Positions 34,193 to 44,640 of a DNA stretch of 64,000 nt are shown piece by piece. The position numbers were made by a program, and so were the translations under genes. Position 1 is the first letter of the stretch. The number at the start of each line of letters is the position of its first letter. The stretch comes from Hemerocallis citrina (Eukaryota > Streptophyta > Magnoliopsida > Asparagales > Asphodelaceae), in contig JACEHZ010000598.1 in the NCBI GenBank assembly GCA_017893485.1, positions 524,001 through 588,000 on the forward strand. Reading direction: 5' to 3'. The notes under the pieces were generated by a model that searched no databases, was not told where the DNA came from, and was given only the letters and a program-made list of their open reading frames with translations.

Positions 34193-35420
34193 AGAAGTAA
34201 TCAGAAACCATGAGCAGCTGTAGAACCCATCACAGGAAGGTATTGTACACAGTTTGGAATTTTTAAACAATGGAAGAAATCAAAGTTTAGTTAAATAGGA
34301 TCAGAAGCCATCATCTCCAGATTCATGAGAGGCACATGTACAAAATTTATTAGAAATTTGTGTTTGGTTACAGTATTTCACAAACTGATTTTGCCTAAGC
34401 ATGAAAATCCATCACTAGCATCAGAATCCTTCATAGTTATAACATAGTAACTAGAATCCATCAGAAGCCATCAGAAGTCATGAGCAGCATCAGAACCCAT
34501 CATAGGAAGGAAATTGTACACAGTTAGCAGATCTTACAAATGTGAAACTGAGACCTCGCCAAACCGAAACCCTAGCAAAAAAATTGGTTCAAATTAAAAC
34601 ATACCTTGGTTTGCTTACTTTCAAGAGTAAAGAAGTTGTCTCCGACAGATTCAAGCCTCAGCCGACGTTTGATTCGACTACAATGTTCTCGAAGATACGT
34701 TCTACTGTAAGCAGATCTGGTCTCACAGACCATGAACCCCTAATTCGTTGAATTTTTGAGTAGATTTTGAGGGATTAAAGACAGAACGAGCGTCGAGCTT
34801 GAGAAGGGGGAAAACAGAGCGAATTGCAGAAGAAAGGAGATCTGTTGATGAGAGTAAAGAGGGAGTAAAGGAGACGGTTGATGGGAGTAAAGGGGGAGTA
34901 AAGAGGTCTCGGGACGAGAGAGAGGAAGGGGGGAACCCCAAAAAAGAGAGAGCACGTACACGAGGGAGAAAATACCCCTTTGGATTTTTCTGAAAATGCG
35001 AAGCAAAAACTTGCTTTGAGAATAGTGTAACCAAACGCGTTTTCTAAAAAAGAAAACGAAAAAATGGGGTTAAAAAACTATCCAAACACCCAAGTTTCTT
35101 ATGTAACTCTAGTTGAAGAAATTAATGACTACTTCAGTTCAACTAACTAGGGAAACCAACTGGAGATCCCCCATTTTTGCGGAATTATTGGGTTTTTTTT
35201 TTGTTGTTGGTAATTTTGTCGATTTTCAAGAATGTGAAATTGTTCGGAATGTGGCAATGGATTTTGTTGGTTAATTTGAAGGGGGAAAATGGAATTTTAA
35301 TTTCTCAGATTGAGGTGGATTTGTTGTGCAATTAGTTTATTAGTTGTAATCAAGGCTATGTAATGATATAGTTTAAATTTCAATATGTTTTATGTTATAG
35401 ATGATTTGTTTCAATTAAAT
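34193..35420. other. Unassigned sequence, part possibly hAT interior
   Basis: No recognised gene. It holds a ~48-bp direct repeat (34206-34253 and 34477-34525: AGAACCCATCA, TTGTACACAGT), an AAACCCTAG leader-like motif (34568-34576), a GA-rich tract (34800-34975), and a small transposon end with CCAAACGCG and CTATCCAAACACC (35000-35096). Confidence 0.4.
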
Positions 35421-35445
35421 TTGTCAATTAACTTTTTCACGAGAG

Positions 35446-37500
35446 ATGGAGAGAGGAGAGAGGAGAGAGGAGAGAGCATGGACGCCTTGGAACAAGAGCA
35501 GATCTTATGCTCAAGTTCTCATGGCGGCTCCTCATTATTATCCCCCTCGATATCCACGCCCACGCCACTTACACCCAGCCCCTTCACCTTCTGTTTCGAA
35601 AATCCCAACCAAACCCACTCCATTCCGCCCCTCTTCCTTACCTTTCCACTCCACCCACCACTCGAAACCTCATCAGATCCAACGCCGGAAGAAGATGGAA
35701 GTCCGATGCATGAAATGCGGCGACTCGGGCCACTATGCGGTGGACTGTCGGAAAGGCGGTATACACTGCTTCAATTGCAAAAAGATGGGACACAGGGCCA
35801 GGGACTGCCCCCTCTTCAATCGACGGGACTCCATGGCCGTTGAAGTTCTCCACAACTCCGAACTCGCAGCAGCACTCCCGGCGTTGCATGCAAGCGCATT
35901 TCTCCACCTAATCAACCCTAGATCAAAGCCCGATGCTGCCACCGTGGAGAGTGCCCTGAACTTTGCATGGAGAAGGCAAGGGGGGTGGTGGGTTATCAAG
36001 AAAGTCTCCGATGGAGTTTTCCATGTGCAGTTCCCCTCAGATGAGGATGCAGCTCGAGCCATCTCGGAGGGGATGTTTAGCTTCTCTGGGTTTAATGCGA
36101 CCTTTTCCCCATGGTCAATGGACTTTGGGGCGAAGATGAAACCCCAACCTTGCTTCATCTGGATCAACATCCCTCTCTTGCCGTACCACATGTGGAATCA
36201 CTCTTCTGTTGAACAGATTGTCCGCCCCTTCGGCAAGCTGGTAACTCTGAGCGGGGACATGAAAGCAGCAGCCATGAGAGAACAGGCTCTTGTCTTGATT
36301 GAAGTAGATGATGTCAGCCACATTCCCAAGAACGTGTTGATTCACTACCAGGTGCCCTGGACTAAAGAGATTCAGATCCATGAAGTGCCAGTCCTCATCT
36401 ACGGCAGCCCCATTCCCACCGCTGATGTGGCCAGCGGCAAGACAAAGCTCTTCTCGGATCAACAGGGGTCTTCCACCAATTTCTGGCGTCGGAAAGAGTC
36501 ACCGCCGACGTGCAAGCCAGATGAGCCGGTGATCAATCCTGTCCAGCTGCAACCGCATATCCCGGAGCCAAATCAGGGAGTGATTGGCGACCACAAGGGG
36601 AAAGCTCCAATCAAGGAAACGGTTGTTACAGCTCAGGATTTGGCGGCGCGGTTTCAGGCCCCACAAAATCCTTCCTTATTTGGTAAGCATTTTTTGAATA
36701 TCTCAGGTATGGCTGACTCGAGTACTAAGATCCCAACTGTGGCCCCAATTGCGGAGACTGATGAGGCCCCGCATGCTGTGATTCCTATGGTCCCGAATGT
36801 TGACATTCCTGTGGTCCCAGCTGTGCAAACAACTACCCCACCTATCATTGTCATCAACTCTGATTCCCCTACAGACAATGTGCATATTCCATCCGAAGCC
36901 TCCCAGATTTAGCCGAAACGCTCTGAGAATTCTCACGACATCGCAGTAGAGGAGCAGCTTTGTCATTTGACCTGGGAAGGGAAGCCTGTTTGTATTCCCC
37001 AGTCTCTTTTTGTTCATATCAAGCCAGCATTCGAGCAAGCTCTAGAGGCAGAGCTTGGGAAACAGGACTCCAAATCTGAGAGTTTTCAGCCGCTAGCAGT
37101 TGGCGCATCCTCCACATTCCGCACAAGGTCACTGATCCCGCGCCGTCAAGCAGCACCCTCTTCAACGGATTCTGGCGCACCTGGCTTTGATGAAGGTACT
37201 AGCAGGCGCCGTAAACGTATTCGTTCGGCTACCAGACTGCCAACCACAAGACCTTTCCTCCAACACCTGCGCACTTCGGCCAAGAGTGCGTCCCTACGTA
37301 AAGCTTCAGGTACATCCTCATCGAAGAACTCCTTTAATTCAGCCAGTCAGAATCCTTTCAATTTGCTTTCGAATGATGATCTCCTGGATGTTGTGGAATC
37401 GGTGGGAGTGGCGGCTGCTGGGCCACATTCGATCACCAAACTCAAGCAAGTTGTGGAGATTGCAGTTGATCACCCTGATCAACAGCAACATCTCAACTAG
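35446..37500 (+). pseudogene. L1 ORF1 protein (two zinc knuckles, DUF4283-like), one stop
   Basis: RNA-binding ORF1 of a plant L1; it would coat the LINE RNA. 684 codons from ATG 35446 with a single TAG at 36910-36912 (codon 489); the same frame continues to the stop at 37500. Basic N-terminus from a GA microsatellite (MERGERREERAW). Two CCHC knuckles follow at residues 88-101 (CMKCGDSGHYAVDC) and 108-121 (CFNCKKMGHRARDC). A DUF4283/RRM-like domain comes next, ~140-270 (GGWWVIKKVSDGVFHVQFPS, WSMDFGAKMKPQPCFIWINI). A Ser/Pro-rich tail follows. In most plant L1 ORF1 proteins I know, the knuckle follows DUF4283, so the order is odd. Confidence 0.85.
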
Positions 37501-37560
37501 TGCCTGAGGCTGTTGCTTGCTATTTGTTTTATCATGCTTGTGCTGTGCTACTTCAATTCA

Positions 37561-40500
37561 ATGAAGATAGGAAGCTGGAATGTTAGAGGGCTTGACAACC
37601 CCCTTAAGCGTGCCTTAGTTAAAGATGGCATTAGAAATGCTCAAATTGACGTGGTTTGTCTCCAAGAGACCAAACTCTGTGCTCCATCCCCTAGAAAGTT
37701 GTCCTCCATTGGAGGCAATCTTATTAACTCCTGGAGAGGTCTCGATGCGATTGATAGTAGAGGGGGCATCCTAATTGGCTGGAACGACAATCTCTTTGAT
37801 TGCACCTATTGTGCTGTTGATATATTTTCAATCTCTATCTCCTTCCGTACCAAAGCTTCAGGTGTTCAGTGGTCGATCACCTCTGTGTATGCTCCCTTCG
37901 AGCTTGATGATAGGGAACTCTGTTTCCATGAAATTGTGCAGCGGAGCAAGTCTCTTAGTGATATATGGGTCATCTGTGGAGATTTTAACGTGACCATATC
38001 CAACCAAGAGCGCAATCGAGGCTCAGGCTCTAGCAGAGATATGAAGAATTTCCGAGACTGGATACAACAATTGCAGCTTATTGATTTGCCACTTGCAGGG
38101 AGAAAATTTACATGGTCCAACTTGCGCCAAAGTGCTTCTTATGCACGGTTAGACAGATTTCTGATTACTAGCCGGTTTGATCAAGCTTTCCCGTCATGTA
38201 TCCAACACTCTCTGCCCCGTATCGCTTCGGACCATTGCCCTATTATTCTTGACTCTCAAGCGATACATCATACAGTTCACTACTTTAAATTTGAAAAGGC
38301 CTGGACATCTCATGAAAACTTCAATCAAATCATTGAGCAATGGTGGAACAGCTTTGTTTGCACAGGTTCTAAGGTTGACATACTTGCTCAAAAGCTTAAT
38401 CTTCTCAAAAGGAGATTAAAACGGTGGAGATATGAGGTCTTTGGTCATATACCTAAGCGCAAGGCCTCACTGCTGCAAAGTATACATGATTTGGACGTGA
38501 TAGCTGAAACACAAAGCCTTTCTGATTCCCAAGAAGTTGAGCTCAATACTGCTCGATCGGAATATCACAAGCTCATTCAGACTGAGACCATCTATTGGCG
38601 ACAGCGTTCACGCATCACCTGGCTCAAAGAAGGGGACGCTAATACCAAGTTCTTTCACTCAATGGCTAATGGGCGAAGACGCAAGAACTTCATCTACTCT
38701 CTGCTTCAAGAAGGCAATCTGATCACCGACCAATCAACCATCCGATCCAGCTTTGACGATCATTTTCAGGAAATTTGTGGCTCCAACAATAACTCTGACT
38801 TCACTATTGATTGGTCGACTCTGTATCCATCCACCAATGTAGACCTCTCTATTCTAGATGCTGACTTCAATAGAGAGGAAATTAAGAAGGCGGTGTTTGG
38901 CATGAATGGTGACAAAGCTCCGGGACCTGATGGCTTCCCCATGTACTTTTATCAGCAACACTGGGACACTATCAAAGAGGACCTGTGCAGTATGCTCCTA
39001 GCCATTCAGCACGGTGAAGCAACCTTCGATAGATTGAACTATTCAACTATTGTGCTCATCCCTAAGTGTGATGGAGCTTCCACGGTGGCTGACTTTCGTC
39101 CCATCAGTCTGTTAAACTGCTCAATGAAGATTTTCACTAAGATTCTTGCCAACAGATTGAGTCCACTCCTTCACTCTCTTGTTTCTTCATCTCAGAGTGC
39201 ATTCCTCAGAGGCAAATCTACAGTCGACTGCTTTCTAGTCGCTCATGAAGCCATCAATTTATGTTGCACAAAGAAGTCAGATACTATTATGCTTAAGATT
39301 GATTTTCGCAAAGCCTTTGACATGCTTAACTGGGATTTCTTGGATCAGCTTCTGAAAGCTAGGGGTTTTGGGCCACGTTGGTGCTCGTGGATTAAGACAA
39401 TGCTACACTCTACTAAGTCTAATATCCTGGTCAATGGAATCGGGGGGAAGATAATCAAATCCAAAAGGGGACTTAAGCAAGGAGACCCTCTATCTCCAAT
39501 GCTATTTATCCTTGCTGTGGATGTCCTAGCGCAAATGCTGCGAGTCGGTAGGATCAACGACACATTCTCAAGATTAGATCTTCGAGGTACCCTGGCTGAC
39601 CTCTCTATATTACAGTTTGCAGATGATACTCTGCTCTTCTGCAAAGGAGATGAGCAGGAAGTACTGCACTTGAAGGTACTTTTGCATCTGTTTGCAAATA
39701 TATCAGGTCTGCATATCAACTTGTCCAAAACAGCCATCACTTACTTTGGGCGCTCTCAAGCTAAGCTACAGGCCTTCTCTCAAATCCTTGGCTGTAAGCA
39801 AGACTCCTTGCCTACCAAATACCTCGGAATGCCTCTTGCAAAAGGCAGGCTTAAGAAGAGGGACTGGCAGCCCCTACTGCTCAAAATTGAGCGCAGGCTC
39901 TCAACATGGAAAGGCAAAATGCTCTCCCGGGGAGGAAGGCTGATCCTCATTAACTCCGTGCTCAGCGCACTCCCGACTTACTTTGCTTCCTTCTTTTTGT
40001 TGCCGCAATGGGTAATTAAGCGCATTGATCAAATAAGAAGTCGTTTCTTCTGGGTCGGAGGCGACAAACAGATTTCAGGGATCTCTTGCACCAGCTGGGC
40101 ACGCATCTGCCAACCAAAGCAACAAGGAGGCCTTGGGGTGCTTGACCTCCAGCTCTTCAACCATGCTCTACTGCTGAAATGGTGGTGGAAGATTCACACC
40201 GACAAGTCTCTTTGTACGCAAACTTTAAAATCCCTGTACTTCCAAAGTGACAGCGCAAGCTTCATTTGTCCGTCCACTTCTTCTGACTTTTGGAAAAATC
40301 TTTGCAAACTCAAAGAGCAATTTGATCAAGGGATCTCATGGGAACTTGGAGATGGAGCATTCCTCAAATTCTGGACATCGAAGTGGATTAATAAGCAATG
40401 CATCGCCAATCTATACCCTAACCTTTATGAGGCGGCCTGGAACAAAGCCGCCTCTCTGAGATCACAAGGGTGCCTTCATCAAGATCATTGGACTTGGCGA

Positions 40501-41238
40501 CCAAGCCTTCATACTTCCTCCAATAGTATCATTCTAGCTGAGAAGCAACAGTTACTTCAGAATATCTCCTCTCTCCAACCATCTTCTAACCAACCTGACA
40601 GAGCCAATTGGAACCATGACTTCTCTGGGTGCTTCTCAGTCAAGTCAGCATATCGCTTCTACGCCTACTCCGGCTTACTCTCTCCCTTCTATCGGGCATG
40701 CTGGAGCAGCTGCGCCGCTCTCAAATGCAAGATATTCATCTGGATGCTGAGTGGGGAGAAACTCAACTCCAGAGACAGACACCATTCCAAAGGTTGGAAT
40801 GGTGACATAGCTTGTAGTGATTGTGACTACCACACAGAGACCACCTACCATATTTTCTTTGAGTGCCCGAAGGCTACTCAAACTTGGCTTCACTTTTCTA
40901 GAGCATTTGACATTCACACACTGCCTGCTTCAATTACCGAATGCTTTTCTACATGGTGTTTTGACAACATACAGCATAAATACACTCATGCCTGGCATCT
41001 TATTACTATAGCTGTTTGTTGGTCAATATGGAATGCTAGAAATGATAGGATTTTTTCCTGCAAGCAAACATCGGTAAATAATCTCATTGCTAATTCTAAA
41101 TTCTGGTTTTCTCAATGGTTAGATTCGAGTGACGCTTCCAAGAAGAAGACTAAGATCATGGAGGAGTTGGGTAGAACAGGGGACAGTGATCTCATGAAGC
41201 CTGTTCAAGGGAACACATCTGCCGAGAATGCCAGTTAA
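37561..41238 (+). CDS. L1 ORF2: endonuclease-reverse transcriptase (copy 1)
   Basis: Intact 1,225-codon frame. It makes the nick and the DNA copy during target-primed reverse transcription. I chose the ATG at 37561 because MKIGSWNVRGL is the usual start of the APE-type endonuclease; the frame is open back to 37513. Endonuclease motifs: QETK, GDFNV at residue 140, SDHCPI at 223. RT: APGPDGFPMYFYQQHW (~455), LIPKCDGASTVADFRPISL, MLKIDFRKAFDMLNW, KRGLKQGDPLSPMLF, FADD at 686-689 (catalytic Asp pair). The zf-RVT-like C-terminus has CSDCDYHTETTYHIFFEC (~1087). No RNase H domain. All key residues are present, so it may be active or very recently so. It begins 60 bases after the ORF1 stop. Confidence 0.95.
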   Translation: MKIGSWNVRGLDNPLKRALVKDGIRNAQIDVVCLQETKLCAPSPRKLSSIGGNLINSWRGLDAIDSRGGILIGWNDNLFDCTYCAVDIFSISISFRTKASGVQWSITSVYAPFELDDRELCFHEIVQRSKSLSDIWVICGDFNVTISNQERNRGSGSSRDMKNFRDWIQQLQLIDLPLAGRKFTWSNLRQSASYARLDRFLITSRFDQAFPSCIQHSLPRIASDHCPIILDSQAIHHTVHYFKFEKAWTSHENFNQIIEQWWNSFVCTGSKVDILAQKLNLLKRRLKRWRYEVFGHIPKRKASLLQSIHDLDVIAETQSLSDSQEVELNTARSEYHKLIQTETIYWRQRSRITWLKEGDANTKFFHSMANGRRRKNFIYSLLQEGNLITDQSTIRSSFDDHFQEICGSNNNSDFTIDWSTLYPSTNVDLSILDADFNREEIKKAVFGMNGDKAPGPDGFPMYFYQQHWDTIKEDLCSMLLAIQHGEATFDRLNYSTIVLIPKCDGASTVADFRPISLLNCSMKIFTKILANRLSPLLHSLVSSSQSAFLRGKSTVDCFLVAHEAINLCCTKKSDTIMLKIDFRKAFDMLNWDFLDQLLKARGFGPRWCSWIKTMLHSTKSNILVNGIGGKIIKSKRGLKQGDPLSPMLFILAVDVLAQMLRVGRINDTFSRLDLRGTLADLSILQFADDTLLFCKGDEQEVLHLKVLLHLFANISGLHINLSKTAITYFGRSQAKLQAFSQILGCKQDSLPTKYLGMPLAKGRLKKRDWQPLLLKIERRLSTWKGKMLSRGGRLILINSVLSALPTYFASFFLLPQWVIKRIDQIRSRFFWVGGDKQISGISCTSWARICQPKQQGGLGVLDLQLFNHALLLKWWWKIHTDKSLCTQTLKSLYFQSDSASFICPSTSSDFWKNLCKLKEQFDQGISWELGDGAFLKFWTSKWINKQCIANLYPNLYEAAWNKAASLRSQGCLHQDHWTWRPSLHTSSNSIILAEKQQLLQNISSLQPSSNQPDRANWNHDFSGCFSVKSAYRFYAYSGLLSPFYRACWSSCAALKCKIFIWMLSGEKLNSRDRHHSKGWNGDIACSDCDYHTETTYHIFFECPKATQTWLHFSRAFDIHTLPASITECFSTWCFDNIQHKYTHAWHLITIAVCWSIWNARNDRIFSCKQTSVNNLIANSKFWFSQWLDSSDASKKKTKIMEELGRTGDSDLMKPVQGNTSAENAS

Positions 41239-41620
41239 AGGATGCTCTAGTACTTGTTTTCAGTTACTCTGTTTTGTGATGTATTTTGAGACTGATCCAG
41301 TCTGATCCAGTATCTTGTCTGACACTTTTTGTAGCTTACTTCCTGTACTGTTTTACTGCTAAGGGTTTGTATGCCTCGGTTGCCTGTGAGGGAGGGGAAG
41401 GGGGATGAGATCACGACAGTGGCCCTAGTTGAGGTGTACGACAGACGTCCGCTGCCCTCTCTACGGTCCACTCTCGTGCCATCTCGAACTTAACACCCCT
41501 CTCATAAACTGAGCATCACTCTAATGCAGTTTTTTGTACTGATCATTTTGAGTATATATATAGATTTTGAGGTAGGCATGTCCTACCTTTTTCAGTCAAA
41601 AAAAAAAATTGTCAATTAAC

Positions 41621-41921
41621 ATATTTAGTTTTTAAGTAACATAATAAAATTGCTAATTGATTTTGTTATTTTTTTGGTATTTTTCATTTCATTATATTCC
41701 TGTATGCTAGTGGGGGAAGGAGAAGCAAACGACATGTTGGAAATATGTAAGAGGTACATTGGTTTCCTAACAGAGAATTGCACACTTCAGTTGAGCTTCA
41801 AGAAGTTTGAATTTAAATTTATTTTATTTTAGAAAGGAAGAGCTTATACAAGGAATTTTTAGTTAGATACTATCTCGAAGCTTCCGTGACTTGTTTATCC
41901 CATTCGTTGTAACTTAATTTC
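41621..41921 (+). other. Unassigned segment between L1 and element 3, exon-like
   Basis: Contains an acceptor-like TGTATGCTAG (41701-41710), an open stretch with GEGEANDMLEI, and a good donor ATAT|GTAAGAGG (~41746). Not recognised. Probably interior of the hAT element or of a gene it captured. Repeated at 54262-54562. Confidence 0.35.
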
Positions 41922-42507
41922 TGATGCGGTTTGTTTCTGGGAGACGTGTGGATGCACCAGGTGTGAGTTCTTACTCGATTTGTATTGAAGGAGAAAGCTT
42001 CTTCAGAGGCGACCCTCGGCTGGCCGAGCGGTACCTGCGACAGGCTGGAGTGAGGTGGATGTCTGGGCTCGGATCAGGTGGCTCGGATCCGAGGTCTGGT
42101 GCACCTGCAGACGGTCTCGAAACACCGGGGTTGGTCCCGGTGGCAGACCCTCCAACGATCTAGTCAGCTACTTTAAGATAAGAGCAATAGTAACTAGGGT
42201 TTAGGGGAGAAAAGATTGATTACCTTTTTAAGAAAGGAGAGGGCCTGGTATTTATAGGAGTTTCCAATCGGGTCTAGACCCGTTTGGGGCTGGGCCAGAC
42301 CTGGTTACCCGATTGGCTGAAGCGGTGGAAAGTCGGGCGGTATAGGGCTGACGTGGCAGGCGCCGGAGTGGTTTCCGGGCTGACGTGGCAGGTCTCCGGG
42401 CGGTTTTCCGGTGCTGACGTGGCTGATCTGGAGGATCAGGAAGGACGCGTATCCTGAGGAGATTTGGTGGCTCAGGGTGAGCCACGCTTTATTCCTGACC
42501 CATATCA
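41922..42507 (-). repeat. Element 3 LTR, 586 bp
   Basis: TGATGCGG...CATATCA on +. In minus sense TATA (CTATAAATACC, 42248-42258) and the stem CACCGGGACCAACCCCGGTG (42124-42143). It shares CTGGGAGACGTGTGGATGCA with element 1 LTRs, so the families are related. Confidence 0.9.
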
Positions 42508-42528
42508 CAAGCCCCTCACACCCGCAGG
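42508..42528 (-). other. Element 3 polypurine tract
   Basis: In element sense, GGTGTGAGGGGCTTG directly before the LTR; compare GGAGTGGGGGGCTTG in element 1. Confidence 0.65.
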
Positions 42529-42699
42529 GTTGGGTGATCCAGCAGTGCGGGGGTGATTTCTGGTCCTCGGGGGAAGGGCAGACGTCAGGGTAAGAAGTAG
42601 GGTCTGTTGTTCCCCGGAGAGGGCCAGGGGCAGGAGGAATGGACTCCTCGTTTGGATATGCGTGGGGTGAAGTTCTTAGGAGGGGATACTCGGTAGTAA

Positions 42700-44640
42700 G
42701 AATGCCGAGCTCACTAGGTCGGTGGCCGAGTTCGGGTTGGCAGACGATCCTTCGGGTCGGCGGACGAACCCATACGGGTCGGTGGACGAACCCTCCAGGG
42801 GTCGGATGACCGACTCGCTAGTTGGAAGAGCGAGAGGTCGTCTAGGCCGCTCAATGGGGTTCGTCTTTGCATGAGGTCACGAGGTCGGCTGGACGAGTGT
42901 CTTGGCTAGTTTTAAGAGAGTGAGGAGAGGGGTTTGATCCGGATTTCGATCCGAGCGCCGAGCCCGCATTGAGAGGTGGGGCAGCCAGGCTTGGGGAGTG
43001 GGAGGACGAAACCTGAAGACTCGGCGGACGAGACCAAGAGGTTCGGCGGACGACTGCCTCGCTGGTTGGAAGAGCGGGGGGGTCGTCTAGGCCGTTTTGT
43101 TGGGACGGCGTCCGAGGTCTTGTGGTCGGTCATCCGAGCGTCTGGCCAGTTCGGAGAGTGGACGGATGAGACTCGAAATCTGATCCGAGCGCCGAGCTCG
43201 TACTGGGAAAGGAGGAGGTAGTATGGCTCGAATCTCTATCCGAGCGTCGAGCTCGACCTGCGAAAGGAGGCAATGGTGCGGCTCGAATTCTCATCTGAAC
43301 GCCGAATCCGTATTGAGAGCTGGGGTAGTCTGGCTCGAGTTCAGGGGGTCGGTGGACGAGGCAAATAGGGTCGGCGGACGAGACCAAGAGGGTCGGTGGA
43401 CGAGACCCATGAGGTCGGTGGACGAGACCAATGGGGTCAACGGTCGAGACCTCATAGGGTCGGTGGACGAGACCGAGGGGGTCGGCGGACGAGACCAAGA
43501 GCCCCACTTGTTGAAAGAGGTGGCTTGGCTCGAGTTCCCATTCGAACTTCGAGCACCACATGTTGAAGGAGATGTGGCTTGGCTCGAATTCTCATCCGAT
43601 CGTCGAACCCGTATCGAGAGCCGAGGTAGCCTGGCTTCGAGATCAGGGGGTCGGTGGACGAGGCAAACAGGTCGGTGGACGAGACCGAGGGGGTCGGCGG
43701 ACGAGACCAAGAGGGTCGGTGGACGAGACCAATGGGGTCGGTGGACGAGACCGAGGGGGTCGGTGGACGAGACCAAGAGCCCCACTTGTTGAAAGAGGTG
43801 GCTTGGCTCGATTTTCCATCCGAACGTCGGGCACCACATGTGGAAGGAGATGTGGCCTGGCTCGAATTCTCATCCGATCGTCGAACCCGTATCGAGGGCC
43901 GAGGTAGCCTGGCTTCGAGTTCAGCGGGTCGGCGGATGAGGCAAATAGGGTCGGCGGACGAGACCAAGAGGGTCGGTGGACGAGACCCATGAGGTCGGTG
44001 GATGAGATCAATGGGGTCAACGGACGAGACCTCATAGGTTCGGTGGAAGAGACCGAGGGGGTCGGCGGACGAGACCAAGAGCCCCACTTGTTGAAAGAGG
44101 TGGCTTGGCTCGAGTTCTCATCCGAACGTCGAGCACCACATGTTGAAGGAGATGTGGCTTGGCTCGAATTCTCATCCGATCGTCGAACCCGTACCGAGAG
44201 CCGAGGTAGCCTGGCTCTGAGTTCAGGGGTCGGCGGGCGAGGCAAAATAGGTCGGTGGACGAGACCGAGGGGGTCGGTGGACGAGACCAAGGGGGTCGGT
44301 GGACGAGACCAATGGGGTCGGTGGACGAGACCTCATAGGTTCGGTGGACGAGACCAAGAGCCCCACTTGTTGAAAGAGGTGGCGTGGCTCGATTTTCCAT
44401 CCGAACGTCGGGCACCACATGTCGAAGGAGATGTGGCCTGGCTCGAATTCTCATCCGATCGTCGAACCCGTATCGAGAGCCGAGGTAGCCTGGCTTCGAG
44501 TTCAGCGGGTCGGCGGACGAGGCGAATAGGGTCGGTGGACGAGACCGAAGGGGTCGGTGGACGAGACCAAGAGGGTCGGTGGACGAGACCGAGAGGGTCA
44601 GTGGACGAGCCCAATCGGGTCGGTGGACGAGGCCAAGAGC
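42700..44640. repeat. Tandem array I: 21-bp units in ~280-300-bp blocks
   Basis: 21-bp units of the GTCGGTGGACGAGACC type are grouped in blocks. Each block also holds CCCCACTTGTTGAAAGAGG and ATCCGATCGTCGAACCCGTA; block starts near 43502, 43779, 44079 and 44358. The first part (42700-43500) is looser. Since 21 is a multiple of three, long open frames run through it on both strands. Confidence 0.85.

Larger units (their letters stand above)
35433..41608 (+). mobile_element. Near full-length L1 LINE, 6.2 kb
   Basis: Two ORFs, A-tail (~41598-41608) and the 12-bp target duplication TTGTCAATTAAC (35421-35432, 41609-41620). The ORF1 start codon is only 13 bases from the 5' junction, so the 5' UTR is very short or slightly truncated. 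ORF2 is intact; ORF1 has one in-frame stop. Its 3' part plus flank is repeated at 49877-54562. Confidence 0.9.

Noticed and set aside
43330..44640. Regular 21-bp repeats resembling a CRISPR array
   Set aside because: Repeats are contiguous without unique spacers, in a plant retrotransposon; no cas genes.
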